Shown here in pieces: positions 24,555 to 35,768 of a stretch of 64,000 nt of DNA. The number at the start of each line of letters is the position of its first letter. Within the stretch, counting starts at the first letter, position 1. This stretch comes from Guyanagaster necrorhizus. Taxonomy: Eukaryota > Basidiomycota > Agaricomycetes > Agaricales > Physalacriaceae. Location of the stretch: contig NW_025064883.1 of assembly GCF_019112545.1 (NCBI RefSeq), positions 124,001-188,000 on the forward strand. The letters run 5' to 3'. Made by a program: the position numbers and the translations under genes. A model generated the notes under the pieces. That model saw nothing but the letters and a program-made list of their open reading frames with translations. It did no database searches and was not told where the DNA came from.

Positions 24555-26789
24555 ATGTTCGCCTACAGTACTCCCAAATTCTACCTTACTCAGTCCGAGT
24601 CGCTCAGTCCCAGAGACAAGTATTTCGCTGCCCTTGTCAAGGCCAAAGAAGCTGAAGAGGAATACTTGTCTGCTGAAGCTGTTGTTGAATACGAGGAGTT
24701 CGCCCTTCGCCGTCGTCTCAAGGAATTAGAGCTTCAGAAACGTCGGTTCCACGGCATCGAGTGTTATCCTTCGTATAGATCTTCTGATCGTTTTTCCCGA
24801 CTACGCCTTCAGCTTGAGGAAGAGGAGCATTTTAAGGCGCTGGAGGACCAGGTCTTGGCCCGGGCTGCCCTTGCCCTGAAGAGAGAGCAAGAGAACAAGG
24901 TCCGCCTTGAGGCTCAGGAGGAGGCTGTGGCTCGTGCCATGCTTGTTCTGAAGCGCGAGCGCGAACAACGCAAGTTTATTGCCTTGGAGGAGAAAAGAAA
25001 AGCTCTGGAATCACAGAGAGCTCGCCACGGTGCTCAGCAAGCTAGGAATGTCGCGTTCATCCGGCAGGTACGTTACGGAGTCGGTCTGCATCAGTCGCAT
25101 CGTTTTCATCATCCCTTTCAGTCGCGTCCTAATTACTCATTGTTCGACCCTGATACCGTTTTCCTCGAGGAGCCCAAGGTTTGTTACACAGTCTCTCGAA
25201 GTATTCATTGTCCTCATGCATGCCTCCAGAAGTCTCTATCGTTTGGAGACTACACCAACGTTGCGGCTGCCCTTGCCGCAAAGGAAGAATCCTCTAGGCA
25301 TTGTTCTCGTGTCGGGAAGGTTCAAGTCAACCGCGATGATGCCAGAAAACCTCCTTCTAGCGTTGCAGGTGGGTCCTCCCGCGCCAACAATATCGACAAA
25401 GCGTCTGCACCCAATGCCATTGTTGAGTTGTTAAAGGCCATTCTCGGTGACGCGGTCGAAGTGAAGACATCCCCCGTGGAGTCTTCTTCGTCAGCTCCAT
25501 CTACCTCCAACTCTATCGAGATTGTTCCCCAATCCAAGACATCTGATGTCAGGTCGCAGCAGTCTTCGTATACCAGCGTTGAAGAATGCTTGAATGCAGC
25601 GCTCGACCATGTTGCGCAGAAAGTAGAAGCAACAGCATCTCGTGCAGCTCCTACGATATGCGTGTCTCAACCTGCGGAGAAGGTACATTCTAATTATAAG
25701 GGACCCTTTGGTCACGAACTCATTCCTTATTTTCAGAAAATCTCCACAATAGAATCTTCTTTGAAGGCCGAGCTCGAAGCGCGCTTGAACAACGACCAGT
25801 CCAACGAAATCAAGGACACCATCCGCGCCATCTTCGCATCACTCAAGGATGAACATTGGAACGCTTCTTCGTTATCGAATATTAAAGGCAAGGAGAAGAC
25901 TCATCCCATCAGCACCGAGGACGCCACCTCCAAAGACGTTGTATCATCCATGGAAGCTGTCAGGAATGTTGAAGCGGCCTTCCGCACCCTCGAGTCGGAG
26001 TTCGTCTTCCCTGCCCAGCTAGACTTCACCCCCGCTCTATCTCCAGCCTCGTCGGACTCTGAGTTGTCTCCTACAGGGAGATTGGCCTACACCTCACGTA
26101 ACGCGCCCGTGCGGTATTATGAACAGTCACTGAGCGGGCTGCTGGCTCAGTTGGATTCGGTGGAAAGCTTCGGGGACGAAGCATTGAGAAGTGTTAGGAA
26201 GGAGGTCGTTGGAAGGGTGGAGAGTGCGCTGGAAGAGCTGGAAAGAGAGGTTGATGGTCGATGGCGCAGTAAAACTGCTAAGGAGGGCAAGGTAGCAGAA
26301 GAGCAAAGCGTCGTTAATGCTCAAGCTGCTGAACAGAAGGTGATTCCTGAATTTGCCTCACAGGTCACGGCACCGAAGGACAATGGACCTGTTTTGGTTG
26401 ATACTCCAACTCCTGCTGAAGTCGTTGCCGTTCACGAGGATGACACCGTGGCTACCGACGTGATTCTTTCGGAAACGGCCGTCGTTCCATCTCAGCCTGA
26501 ACCAACTGAATTGCTTGTCTCTGGCGTTGTTTCCGTGTCAACTGATAAGGGTAGCCTCATCAAAGATGAGGAACTGGAGCAAGCATCCGTCTACCCGCCC
26601 CCATCCGTCTATCCTCCTTCCTCGACTTCTATTGACACAATTCGACCGTATGACGTCGAGTCCCAGTCTTCTGAGGATCCTCGAGAGACCTTCCTCTTCT
26701 CAGAGGAGAACTCCGCGGACAAGGAGACTAGCATGAAGAAGAAGGTAGATGACGATACGGGAAGTGATTGGTCGGAGGTCGAAGCATAA
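24555..26789 (+). CDS. BAG-domain protein with long coiled-coil N-terminus
   Basis: Probable Hsp70 co-chaperone. The N-terminal 170 residues are strongly charged and helical (KAKEAEEEYLSAEAVVEYEE, LRRRLKELELQKRRF, EEKRKALESQRARHG), likely a coiled coil. A BAG-type helix pair lies near residues 520-570 (YYEQSLSGLLAQLDSVESFG, VVGRVESALEELEREVDG), with the spacing and charged surface of domains that bind the Hsp70 ATPase. The acidic tail ends DDDTGSDWSEVEA. The whole span is open without a stop, but three segments look like introns (25068-25121, 25179-25229, 25683-25736), all phase 0 and divisible by three. With them removed the protein is 691 residues, otherwise 744. A TATA box and a heat-shock-like element lie upstream. 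The BAG call rests on one motif and should be confirmed by a profile search. Confidence 0.75.
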   Translation: MFAYSTPKFYLTQSESLSPRDKYFAALVKAKEAEEEYLSAEAVVEYEEFALRRRLKELELQKRRFHGIECYPSYRSSDRFSRLRLQLEEEEHFKALEDQVLARAALALKREQENKVRLEAQEEAVARAMLVLKREREQRKFIALEEKRKALESQRARHGAQQARNVAFIRQVRYGVGLHQSHRFHHPFQSRPNYSLFDPDTVFLEEPKVCYTVSRSIHCPHACLQKSLSFGDYTNVAAALAAKEESSRHCSRVGKVQVNRDDARKPPSSVAGGSSRANNIDKASAPNAIVELLKAILGDAVEVKTSPVESSSSAPSTSNSIEIVPQSKTSDVRSQQSSYTSVEECLNAALDHVAQKVEATASRAAPTICVSQPAEKVHSNYKGPFGHELIPYFQKISTIESSLKAELEARLNNDQSNEIKDTIRAIFASLKDEHWNASSLSNIKGKEKTHPISTEDATSKDVVSSMEAVRNVEAAFRTLESEFVFPAQLDFTPALSPASSDSELSPTGRLAYTSRNAPVRYYEQSLSGLLAQLDSVESFGDEALRSVRKEVVGRVESALEELEREVDGRWRSKTAKEGKVAEEQSVVNAQAAEQKVIPEFASQVTAPKDNGPVLVDTPTPAEVVAVHEDDTVATDVILSETAVVPSQPEPTELLVSGVVSVSTDKGSLIKDEELEQASVYPPPSVYPPSSTSIDTIRPYDVESQSSEDPRETFLFSEENSADKETSMKKKVDDDTGSDWSEVEA
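25068..25121 (+). other. Candidate in-frame intron 1 of BAG gene (54 nt)
   Basis: Starts GTACGT and ends CCCTTTCAG, phase 0 after CGGCAG. It has no stop codon and encodes 18 residues rich in His, Phe and Gln, unlike the charged helix around it. Size and ends match other introns in the window. Confidence 0.7.
25179..25229 (+). other. Candidate in-frame intron 2 of BAG gene (51 nt)
   Basis: Starts GTTTGT and ends GCCTCCAG, phase 0 after CCCAAG. No stop codon. It encodes 17 residues including three Cys, in a protein otherwise nearly free of Cys. Confidence 0.65.
25683..25736 (+). other. Candidate in-frame intron 3 of BAG gene (54 nt)
   Basis: Starts GTACAT and ends TTATTTTCAG, phase 0 after GAGAAG. 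No stop codon; encodes 18 residues. The acceptor has a pyrimidine-rich run. Confidence 0.65.
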
Positions 26790-27276
26790 ACCCCTGCATT
26801 GATGAAACTGGACTCATAGTACATATGTATTTTCTTATTTTCTACTCCGGATCTGTATTTGCTATAGTACATTTAAATAATTTTATTAACATTAAGGTTC
26901 CCTGACCTCTCTTAACCATAAGCATCTTTCGCCTCAAGTTTTATAATAATAAACCTAGCTGACCCTTGTGGTTGTCGTCTGAATCAGTGCCTACGAGCAA
27001 CTTACGAGTGCCTGGGTGTCCGTCTTCAACTACTACATACGAACGTATAGTTCTGTTTTAAAGACGGGTGTAAATACATCTCACCTTGTTAGGAATCGGG
27101 CAAACATCATTCATAATGTGGCGAATTAAATCATATGTGTAGCACATATCCATGTACAGAACATTACAACAACAATAGCGTGACACTTATTAGCGACGCC
27201 CTACGCTCCAGAGATCAGAAACACAAAAGTTCAAGGAGAACTTATTAGGTGACCTGCGCTGCTTCAATTTAGATCA
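26790..27276. other. Convergent intergenic region between BAG and GYF genes
   Basis: 487 bp between two converging stop codons. It holds both 3' UTRs. AT-rich stretches with ATTTAAATAA near 26870 and TTATAATAAT near 26940 could serve polyadenylation. I see no ORF or repeat. Confidence 0.5.
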
Positions 27277-30200
27277 TTACGATCTACCACCCTTCTTTTT
27301 CTTGTTCACCACTTTGAACCCACCCCATTCGGACGCTTGAGGTTTCGGTTGCGCCTTGACCACCTCGGCGATAGACACAGGTTTGGTCATCCCAGCCGCG
27401 GAGGATGCTGTTCCTTTTCTCGCAGCAGCGTCAGCTTTGCGCTTGCTCACAAACTCTGACGCGAATCGTCGACCGTCCAGTATCGTGCTGTTGGAATATA
27501 TCAAGTCCGAAATTAGCTCTACTGTTGATGGATCTGGGTCCATTGAGAACGACAAGAGCATCTGCATGATCTCCTCGACTGGGAACATAATGAAAATAAT
27601 AAGACAATGTAAGCAACGTCATCTTGGAACACGCACCATTGACGGAGCTATTGAGCCCTTTCAAGGACTCGTTAAGCCATTTGAGGAATTCGTGAGATGG
27701 GGCGACCGGGTAATCCCCCATCTTACCTCCGGTCGCGGGTTTAGGTGCTGGCGTCGGTGCCGGTCGAATCGCAGTTGGAGAGCCATTAGCTCGGGGAACA
27801 GCTGCTGATGATGCCGCCGAAGGTACAGGCGTCCGAACGGGAGCAGCCGGAGGAGGGGCGGATTTACCGCTAGGTCCCACAGTTGTCCAAGCTCCCCCAC
27901 CTAGAGTAACAGGACTCTTTACGAGACATAAGTACATACAAAACAGTATAGACAGCTTTATCACTCGCCTTAACAGTAGTTTCCGCGTAAGCCCTTCGGG
28001 AAGCTACAGAAGCTGCTGTCTCCTTCGCGGCCATCTTCCTGCGTTTCTCTTCTTCTTCTTGAATCTCCTTCATCGTTTTCTTCGTTGTTGGAACCTTTGC
28101 AGTTGTCATCCAAACGGGTTGCACAACAGTCGGGACCGGAGCTGACGTCGAGGTAGTTTCCTTGATCTGGGCATTGCTTGTGCGCGAACCGGCCTGAGAT
28201 GTAGGGAGTCCCCATGAAGTAACAAATGGTTGAATCTCATCGTTGGCAGCTGAGGCAGATGCGGCGGCACGGGCGCGTTCCCTCTCGGCGGCTTTGCGAG
28301 CATCTGCCTGCCTGGCCTCTACCTCCTGGATTTCACGTAAGCTTAATGAAACGCCTGAGAGTTTGCCAGCATCGTCATCTTTGACCCAGGCAGGTTTGTG
28401 GATTGGAATGGGAGGAGAAGCTATAGGAGATGGAGGTCGTGGAGCAGGCTGGATAATGTTTTGTTTTGATGGCACAGACGCTTTGGATCCCCTAGACTTT
28501 CTGACAGAAGACACATGGAGAGAGTCTGCCTGCATTTCGGCGGGCGCTGGTTCCGGTGACTGCGCGATGGTTTGGGGAACGGCACTTTCAATATCTGATG
28601 ACTTGTTATTCTGCCTGAAATCGTCTTTCGAGAGACTGCGGGAAACAAAGATATCCTCCTTCCTATTTTCCGTGGCGGGTTGCACAGGTGCGGGCCAGGG
28701 AGATGGTTCAATAGTCTTGGAAAGGCCCGCCCGCGGCAACGACCCAGATGTGCCCCAGGGTGAAGGATTGACCGTTTGTTCAAGCAGTGAAGCATTAGTC
28801 GACGGGGGATGGTTCGAGTCGAACGGGCCACTACGTCGAGGGGCAGAGGCTGGTACATCTTGAATATTTCCCCATGGTGATACAGGAGTAGTAGAACTGT
28901 TGTCTGGTATCGGCTGTTGGGGTATGCGGGTGGCGATGGACTCAGACGGCTGCAGGACGAATGTCTGGTTAGGGAATGCATTGTAACTGTTAAACGTCGG
29001 CGGAGGGGAAGCATCTGGGACAGGGTCCAGCGAGCGGAAGTCAGTACCTCCTCCAAAAGCGTTAGTGGTATGCAGGTTATCTTGAGACGCGACAGGCCCA
29101 AAACCGCCGGGTAAAGAGGACCCCAGTCCATTATTGTGGAATGATGACGGTAGTTCCACTGAGGCTCGCCCCGAGTCGAAGCCAGAGCTGATGGCGACGG
29201 CATTGCCGGTAGAACTTAGCCAAGGGCTGGAACTGAACGAACCATTTACCAAGTATGTGTTATCCACGGTGGAGGTTCTATTTGGTGTGAATTGCCCGTA
29301 TGATCTGTGATCCATGCCGCCATCGGCAAAATTATTTCTTCGACCCGGGTCGGGTGAAATGAAATTTCCAGCATGACCTCCGAAGGCACTGGGATCCGGA
29401 GATCCGTTACTGTATCGGCCCGCTCCCAACGATGAAGTGGGGGATTCCGACAGGTTAGAACTCCCCAAGTAACTGTCCAGGGTCGAACTGCGTAGTGAAC
29501 GGATGGGAGCAGGCTGGAACGGAACGTTGAACTGATCTTGAGAAATGGCGTACATATGCTGAGGAGAATCAACATGACGAGATAAGCCAGGAGGGAGAGC
29601 TGGGATTATTGGGGTCAGGAATATCTGGGGACCACCGACACGACGAATCAGTTCGCCTACGGACATCCAGTCGGTGTCGAGGTGTGTACGTCTCATAAGT
29701 AGATCAGCAGTAAAGTATCCTTCGTCGTGCCATTTTTGCATCACACTCGCACGGAAAGGACCTGCAAACGGAGATTAAGCAATCGAAACAAGGAAAGACA
29801 AGACATACCTTGTATTTGTCCTTGAGGGTCCAAATAAGACCATTCAACGTTAGACACATCCGTAAGGCCTGGAGGAGGATATCCTGCACTGCTGTTGGCG
29901 GGTGATGCGGAACTACTATGGCCGTTGTCGTTTCCCAAAGACATCTGAGTCACACTTGCGTCGAGATTCTGAGTTGGTGAACGAGACGTTCCAGCAGCTG
30001 CTGTAGTCTCATCACCAGCACTATGAGGATGCAATCCGTCCGGATGAGGGTCAGAATCCATGGCTTGGGAAGGGCTCTCGTCCTCTTCTTTAATTTCTGA
30101 GCTCCTCCCATCTGGCTGATATTCACCCCCAGGATCTCGTGTCGTTCCTCCACCAGATTTTGCTAGACCCTCTGAGGCCCGCCGTCGAGCTACCCACGAA

Positions 30201-30989
30201 TCTCCACCATTCAATACGCCATCAAAGCCTGCCCCCATGCGAGAAGGACGAGGAGATGGAAGACCTGTATCGCGAGGGGACATTGGCGACTGCATAGAGG
30301 ACAAGGAGAGCTTGCGAGGTATGGAAATTTGATCTGAGAACACATCAGCATTAATTCCATACAGGAAAAAATAGACTCTGACCTCCAATACTATCGCCTC
30401 TCCTTCTACCAGCTAAGGAACCAAAACGCTCTCTAAGAGGACTGGCGGCTCCGGTAGCTGAGTTTACATGAGTCAACCTAGGTCGCTCTGCTCCAGAATT
30501 CTGGCCAGAAGACGTAGGAAGATAATCGGTGGACTGACGACGGCGTAAATCTGAATTCAAGGAGACAGAAAAGAGCTGCAGGACATGAGGCCCGAGGTCA
30601 GCAGACGAAAACGCGACAGTACCGACTAAACACCTTGGAGCTCTACTCACCTTCTTTTCGGCCTCCCCCATTTCGCGTAGGGATGTAGGTTCAGTTCCTA
30701 TTTCACGAACGACGCCTTCCCAGCGCTCGACTTCCAGGCCCAAACCACCCTGTCCACCACCATCACGGAAAATTTGAAGGAGCACCTCTTTGGAATACCT
30801 GAAAGGGTGAGCCTCGTCACGGCTATCGGAGAGTGGTGGTGGTGCAGAAGAGACGAGAGCAGAATATGTGGACGCGTATGTTGCCGGAGCACTTGCTGGC
30901 GGTGGTGGAGTCGGGTCGGCCTGCATCCGAGGTGCTGGTTGCTTGGTGCGCATCCATTCAGGGCCAAAATGCATCGTACTTGTCGACAT
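27277..30989 (-). CDS. GYF-domain protein (SMY2/GIGYF-like)
   Basis: Large cytoplasmic adaptor that binds proline-rich PPGF-type peptides, linked in yeast and animals to mRNA regulation and the secretory pathway. The N-terminus MSTSTMHFGPEWMR matches basidiomycete members. The GYF domain follows an intron and reads VEWSYLDPQGQIQ then GPF..VMQKWHDEGYF, containing the conserved W, GPF and GYF core, then RTHLDTDWMSVGEL and GGPQIFL. The remaining two thirds is low complexity, rich in Ser, Pro and Asn, with a charged helix (SLREIQEVEARQADARKAAE, and KKTMKEIQEEEEKRRKMAAK) and a conserved-looking end, GGFKVVNKKKKGGRS. The start at 30989 is the first ATG in a frame that continues the homology. About 1,100 residues. 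Confidence 0.88.
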
Positions 30990-31165
30990 TTTGTGATAAT
31001 TTGTGTTCAAAGTGTGTACAACTCGAAAAATGGGGTTCGCGGCTTTTTTCAGAAATTTAAATAAGATGCATTTCTCACGTGGTAGACCTTTCAGGTAAGT
31101 CTTTAGGGCAGGCGCAAGTCTTCAATCGTAGTCTAAATACAATAGTAGTACCCTCAACAACATGA

Positions 31166-33625
31166 TTACATCTTTACACGCCATACTGACGAAGGGAGCT
31201 CTGTAAAACAATTCTGTCAGAGACTGATTAGCTCTAGTCAATCAGTCCTGACCTTGTAGCCTGCGCGCTGTTGGCATGATGAAACCCATCAGGAACAGTA
31301 TACCAAACGTCATACAGATGATAGAAACGATATAGTATCCATCAGTCTCCGTAATGCATTCCCCGTTGATGTCCTTACACATCGCTTTTCCGTAGTCGGA
31401 AACACATTCCGTTGCTTGCCAATCGTCAGGGCCAAATATCTCCTGCAAAAAAGGAATTTACCTTGGACAGCAATTTCTGTGCCGGCATCTGTTACCTTGC
31501 AAGTCGCCACACTGAAGAGGTCAACACCTGGGCTTTCGGTGAGCCGGGAGAGGAATGATCAGAGACAATCCTACCCTTCAAGACGAACCACTTGGGCCAT
31601 GTACCCCCGAGGTTCGTAAATGTGTTCAATAACTTGGCAGATAAGGCCATTGCAAGAGGAGAAGATTCATGAACCTACCGTCATGTAGGTGCCCCCAATC
31701 AGAGGATCTGATACTCGAGTATGGAAAGCCGAAATACCAACAAACTGCACAGTACTACATATAAAGTTGGATCAGTGCGGACCATGGCTCGCATTGAACA
31801 TAGACTTGCCTTGAAAACGACGCCAACACAGTTTGTGCTATCAGGAAGACAAAGAAGCCTCTAGAAATCGGGGGCATTGGGAACCAGTACACAATCAGTG
31901 TGCCAATGAGGCAAAAGAATAGACGAGGCACAAAGGCTATGACCCATGGGCGGAGTGGTCGATCACCCCGAGACCAGCGTGCAGCCAGCCATCCGCCGAC
32001 AATTTGGAAAGGGAAGTCAATAAGGACTGCGACGGCAAGCTCTTCGCGTCTGAATCCCTTTTCGACCATTTTTAAAGAGGTGGCCGCATCATTGGCGGCA
32101 AAACCCAGCTTGGCAAAGAAATGCATTATGATGAGCTGTTGGATATCTAGATAACAGGTCATGTCAGTGTCCAGACACGCTATGAGAAGGATCCTACGCT
32201 TGAGTTTACAGATCGCCCATATTGTCTTGTAAACACCGGTTATACTCATGTCAGCCTCGTTAGCAGGTTCTTTGTCCTAAACTCGGGGATAAGATCTGTG
32301 TTTACACAGCTTTGAACCACTAACCTCCTTCTTGAAGAAGAGAAGCCACATAGTCACTAAGTAACTGGCCACACCCCAGAACTTCAAGTACGCACTCAAG
32401 GAGAGATGCGGCAGCCCCCATTGGTCGCTGAAAAGAGATGTCGAGGCGCGTCATGATGAGAGAAGGGAAACGCACGTGAACTCTCTGCTATTGAAAGCAA
32501 GGAAGACAGTGAATGAAGCGAAATAGCCAGTATTGAGGCCAATTGTTTGGCAAGTGGATGCATATGACAAGTTCTCATGTGAGAGAAGAGTCAATGCCCA
32601 ACCTAGAGCCGTTTCAATGACAGGCAAAGAAATCACGCCCGGAAATAACATACCATCAACGGCGATGTCTAAAAATTAGAAAGAAGTGAGATTTAATATA
32701 GAATAGACAATTCGGGGGCAGTACCTTGGGTGGCAGAGATAAACACGAGTGATGTGAACACAAAAGTAAGTTCATAAACATACTCGGCCGCCTGTGGATC
32801 AATCAGCAAAGAAGCCGGGTGGTACGAGAAAGCCGAACATCATCCATGAGTCTCTGGACGTTGAATGATATGTATAACATCAAAGTCCCGACGATGAACT
32901 GCATCGGTATAATCCATGATTTCCGACGGCCTATAGAAACAAAGAAGACAGAGTCGACTATGGGCGACCAAAGAAGCTTGAGAGAATATGGATAGCTAGA
33001 CAAAGCGAATGTTGCTAGCTGAGAGTATGACAGATGATCCTTGAGAAGGAAGGGAACAGAGCCTAAGACCAATTCGGATTAGGAGAATCCGACGGGGAAG
33101 AAATAGATCAGACCTAAAGCAAGTCCTAGCTGAACAATATGGTTCAGTATGGTCTTGGTGCAACTCTCGGTAAATTATAGTAAAGCATACCGGGACACCC
33201 TGGATTAGGTCTGGTCGGCAGGTGAGTTTGGTTGTCCTTGGGCGATAACGGCGGGGAAGCTCACACAAGACACAGAGCAGAACCATTGCCCGCTTGTCCT
33301 TTGCGGACGTGGGATGCTTGAGGCCATCGTCGGAAGCATCCTCGTCGACATCGCGCGCAGCCTGTCGCCGCTCTTCCTCGCCAAGCAAACTCATCTCAAG
33401 CCCTTCCTCCGCGTCATTCTCCATTTCCTCACGGGTGGTATGGTGAAATCTCGATGCAATAGGTGTTCTTGGAGTGACATATATACTGTGCAGTGACGAA
33501 GACCGTGCCATGGAATCCTTTGTCGAAGCTTTCGTTGGCATATCCTCGTCGGGCCGGTGATTTTTGTTGGAGGTCCTCCGAGAAGACGTTCCTGCTCTCG
33601 GAGATTTTTTGGGACGCGCTGGCAT
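31166..33625 (-). CDS. Acetyl-CoA transporter (SLC33A1/AT-1 family)
   Basis: Polytopic membrane protein of the endoplasmic reticulum that imports acetyl-CoA for acetylation of secretory cargo. A long hydrophilic N-terminus (about 120 residues, Ser/Arg/Glu-rich) precedes the transporter core. Seen: FLLKDHLSYSQLATFALSSY, YSLKLLWSPIVDSVF, the GRRKSWIIPMQF loop, WALTLLSHENLSYASTCQ, FFAKLGFAANDAATSLKM, and GGTYMTLLNTFTNLGGTWP; these are hallmark AT-1 blocks. The last exon follows an intron at about 31200-31255 and gives RLQELPSSVWRVKM rather than the read-through end. At least ten introns. The first exon codes for no membrane segment, as in other fungal members. Confidence 0.92.
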
Positions 33626-34600
33626 GCACTGGATGAATCAGAGCCTATCGAAGCGATACTGAAGGTATGTGGGGAAAAGGAAATTAAGGCTGGGCGGATA
33701 CGTGGTGGTCAGTCATGTGACATCTGCTACGATGGAGGTTTCCAAATTTGATCGCAGTTGTCAATCCTCTATTCCGCGCACGAATCCCTTGTCTGTGCCT
33801 CATGATTTATTTTATATAGAGAGAAAATTATACCGTTGTTGGATTTAATCTTATTCGGTGCTTCACTATCTGGGAGATTGTCTGTCGTTCTACGTTCTAC
33901 AACTGCAACTACCGGTCTCGATGCTGCTCTGCTCGTTTTCCAACAAACGGGACGCGCAGCGTCTGTATTGTTCCGAGTATTGGCACTTCTTTAAACGCAC
34001 ATGGACTGATGCTCATCGGTCGGTCTTCATTGTGGCGGCTTTTCACAAGGTCAGGGGACTAGGCTTTTTTGCACAGATTCCTTCACTGATGCGTCCTGGC
34101 ATTTCTATTTTTCGGGTAGAATAGAAAATTCATTTATATCTTTGATTCGTGGCTCTTTGTACTATGTTTCAAACAGTTCAGCTACTCAATACAAAATATA
34201 GCGACGAAGCGTCTTTGATTGTGGCTGCCGCAACGTTAATTCCCGTGGCGACGAGCACAAGGGACGCCCTTGCCCATCTGGCGTACAAGTCATGTCTAAT
34301 TGCTTACCAGTCAGTGCTTCCCCCCTGCATTTAGTAGAGCCAAGCTGGGACTGGTTACAAAGTGCGTACGTATTTCATGCCTCGCCAACTTGAATAATAA
34401 CAATATTAATTTGTATACGAGGTAGCCAATAATCCGTAACAAATCTGGATCTGTAGAATTCGATACAATTCTACGCGGAGGGAAGTGTATTTATTTCCCA
34501 TTGCGGATTATAAATGGGCTACGAATGACGGTGAACAGACCACAAACTCGAGATCCGTCCTACTTTTACGATACAGCATCCATCTTTTCTATGTTCGCCA
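33626..34600. other. Gene-poor intergenic region
   Basis: About 1 kb downstream of the divergent start of the acetyl-CoA transporter. Only short ORFs occur, with no recognisable domain. AT-rich sequence runs between 34380 and 34520. The first few hundred bases should contain the transporter promoter. Confidence 0.5.
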
Positions 34601-34849
34601 GACGTTGAGACATGTTCCTAGGCCTACATCATCGTCGCTGTTCTGGGGCGAGGAATAGCTCCTGTACCACACCCTGCCAGCTCGCATTATGTTCGATGGC
34701 ACCAGCGTTTCTGGAAAAGTGGTCAAATTTACCGGAGTCTTCGGAGTAAGATTTTTCAGTCGTCGTCGAACATTGCGACTGTCTCTGTCCTCACGGCACT
34801 AAGTTCTTTCCATAACTGACTCTCGTACCATCTCATACATTCTTGGAGA

Positions 34850-35195
34850 AGGGATCTACAGCTTCCCGAAGCCCAACGGAGTTCGGGAGCAACTCTCGGC
34901 GAGGGCATTCTCTGGGTGGAAGGTATTCATGTCGTCCAAACTGATCCAACGATATGGGGGTCTGATGCGGAACACTTTCGTCCCGAACATTGGTTGGAAC
35001 GTAAGGAAGAGGGCATTAGACATGGGTGAGAAATATTTTCCTTCAGCGAGGGGTACGACTTATTTCCTTTCAGATGACAGTGTGCGTCTGATCGCAGTGA
35101 CAGACCTCGCTCGTGCATCGGGAAGGCATCTACGACGTGTGAGATTAAGGAAGGCTTGCGGCCCATATTCAATTTACTTTTTAAATGTTGACCCC
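34850..35195 (+). pseudogene. Cytochrome P450 remnant (C-terminal part)
   Basis: Two P450 signatures occur in the right order on the plus strand but without an intact reading frame. The first, at about 34929-35005, is VVQTDPTIWGSDAEHFRPEH, the region leading to the PERF motif. It runs into a stop at 35028. The second, at about 35090-35150, contains RPRSCIGKA followed by TCEIK, the haem-binding loop, but the conserved FG before it is lost. A possible N-terminal fragment (GKVVKFTGVFG, about 34717-34746) lies upstream in another frame. The signatures differ from the ERG5 gene next door, so this is a different P450 family rather than a copy of it. Apparently dead. Confidence 0.7.
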
Positions 35196-35768
35196 ACAAC
35201 AGGTTCGTTAGTTTGCTTTCACCTGTTCCTACGAGATTGAACCTTTCCAGAGTTGTCATTCGTCCTTGTATCAAGGGTCATGGACCAAGTTCCTTGTCGC
35301 TCAGAGTTCGCAAGCTCTGAACACAGAATAAAAGAGATATAGAGATATGTTATTATATATGCCTGGAATTACTGCATCATATCTTAACATATCTTTACGG
35401 CCTGACTTATATCACTGCTGAGGATGAGTTGATATCAATCATTGGCTCTACATCAAGTATCTCGGCGTAACTGAATTGCTCTTAATAGACTCTATCTAGA
35501 ACGAAAGGAGCGCATGGGTACACTCCATCAAGTCTTCTAGTTAAACAAGCGTTCAGCGAACAAGCGTACCGAAAACACCAGCCCCTGAGGAGCCCTGAGA
35601 CCGATCGATGCGATAAAGCCATGATCAGCACCCACAGCTAAACCAAGGTGCCTGCAACACATACAGTAATCGAATGTAAATGAGAATGTTAAAGGGGTTT
35701 GATTTGGTATGGATAATGATAGTTTGTGGGGAAAAAATGCATCAGCTTCTCCATCCGACCAAGTACGA
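35196..35768. other. Intergenic region between P450 remnant and ERG5
   Basis: About 570 bp with no supported gene. It contains the ERG5 3' UTR on the minus strand. A run of AT-rich sequence lies near 35330-35400. Confidence 0.45.

Noticed and set aside
28243..28863. 206-codon plus-strand ORF
   Set aside because: Antisense to the Ser/Pro-rich part of the GYF gene; open only because of the biased composition of the other strand.
27870..29744. Separate 624-codon gene
   Set aside because: It is the large central exon of the GYF-domain gene, joined by introns on both sides.
33858..34124. ORF of 88 codons on the plus strand
   Set aside because: No recognisable domain, no clear promoter, and composition of random sequence; likely a chance ORF in a gene-poor gap.
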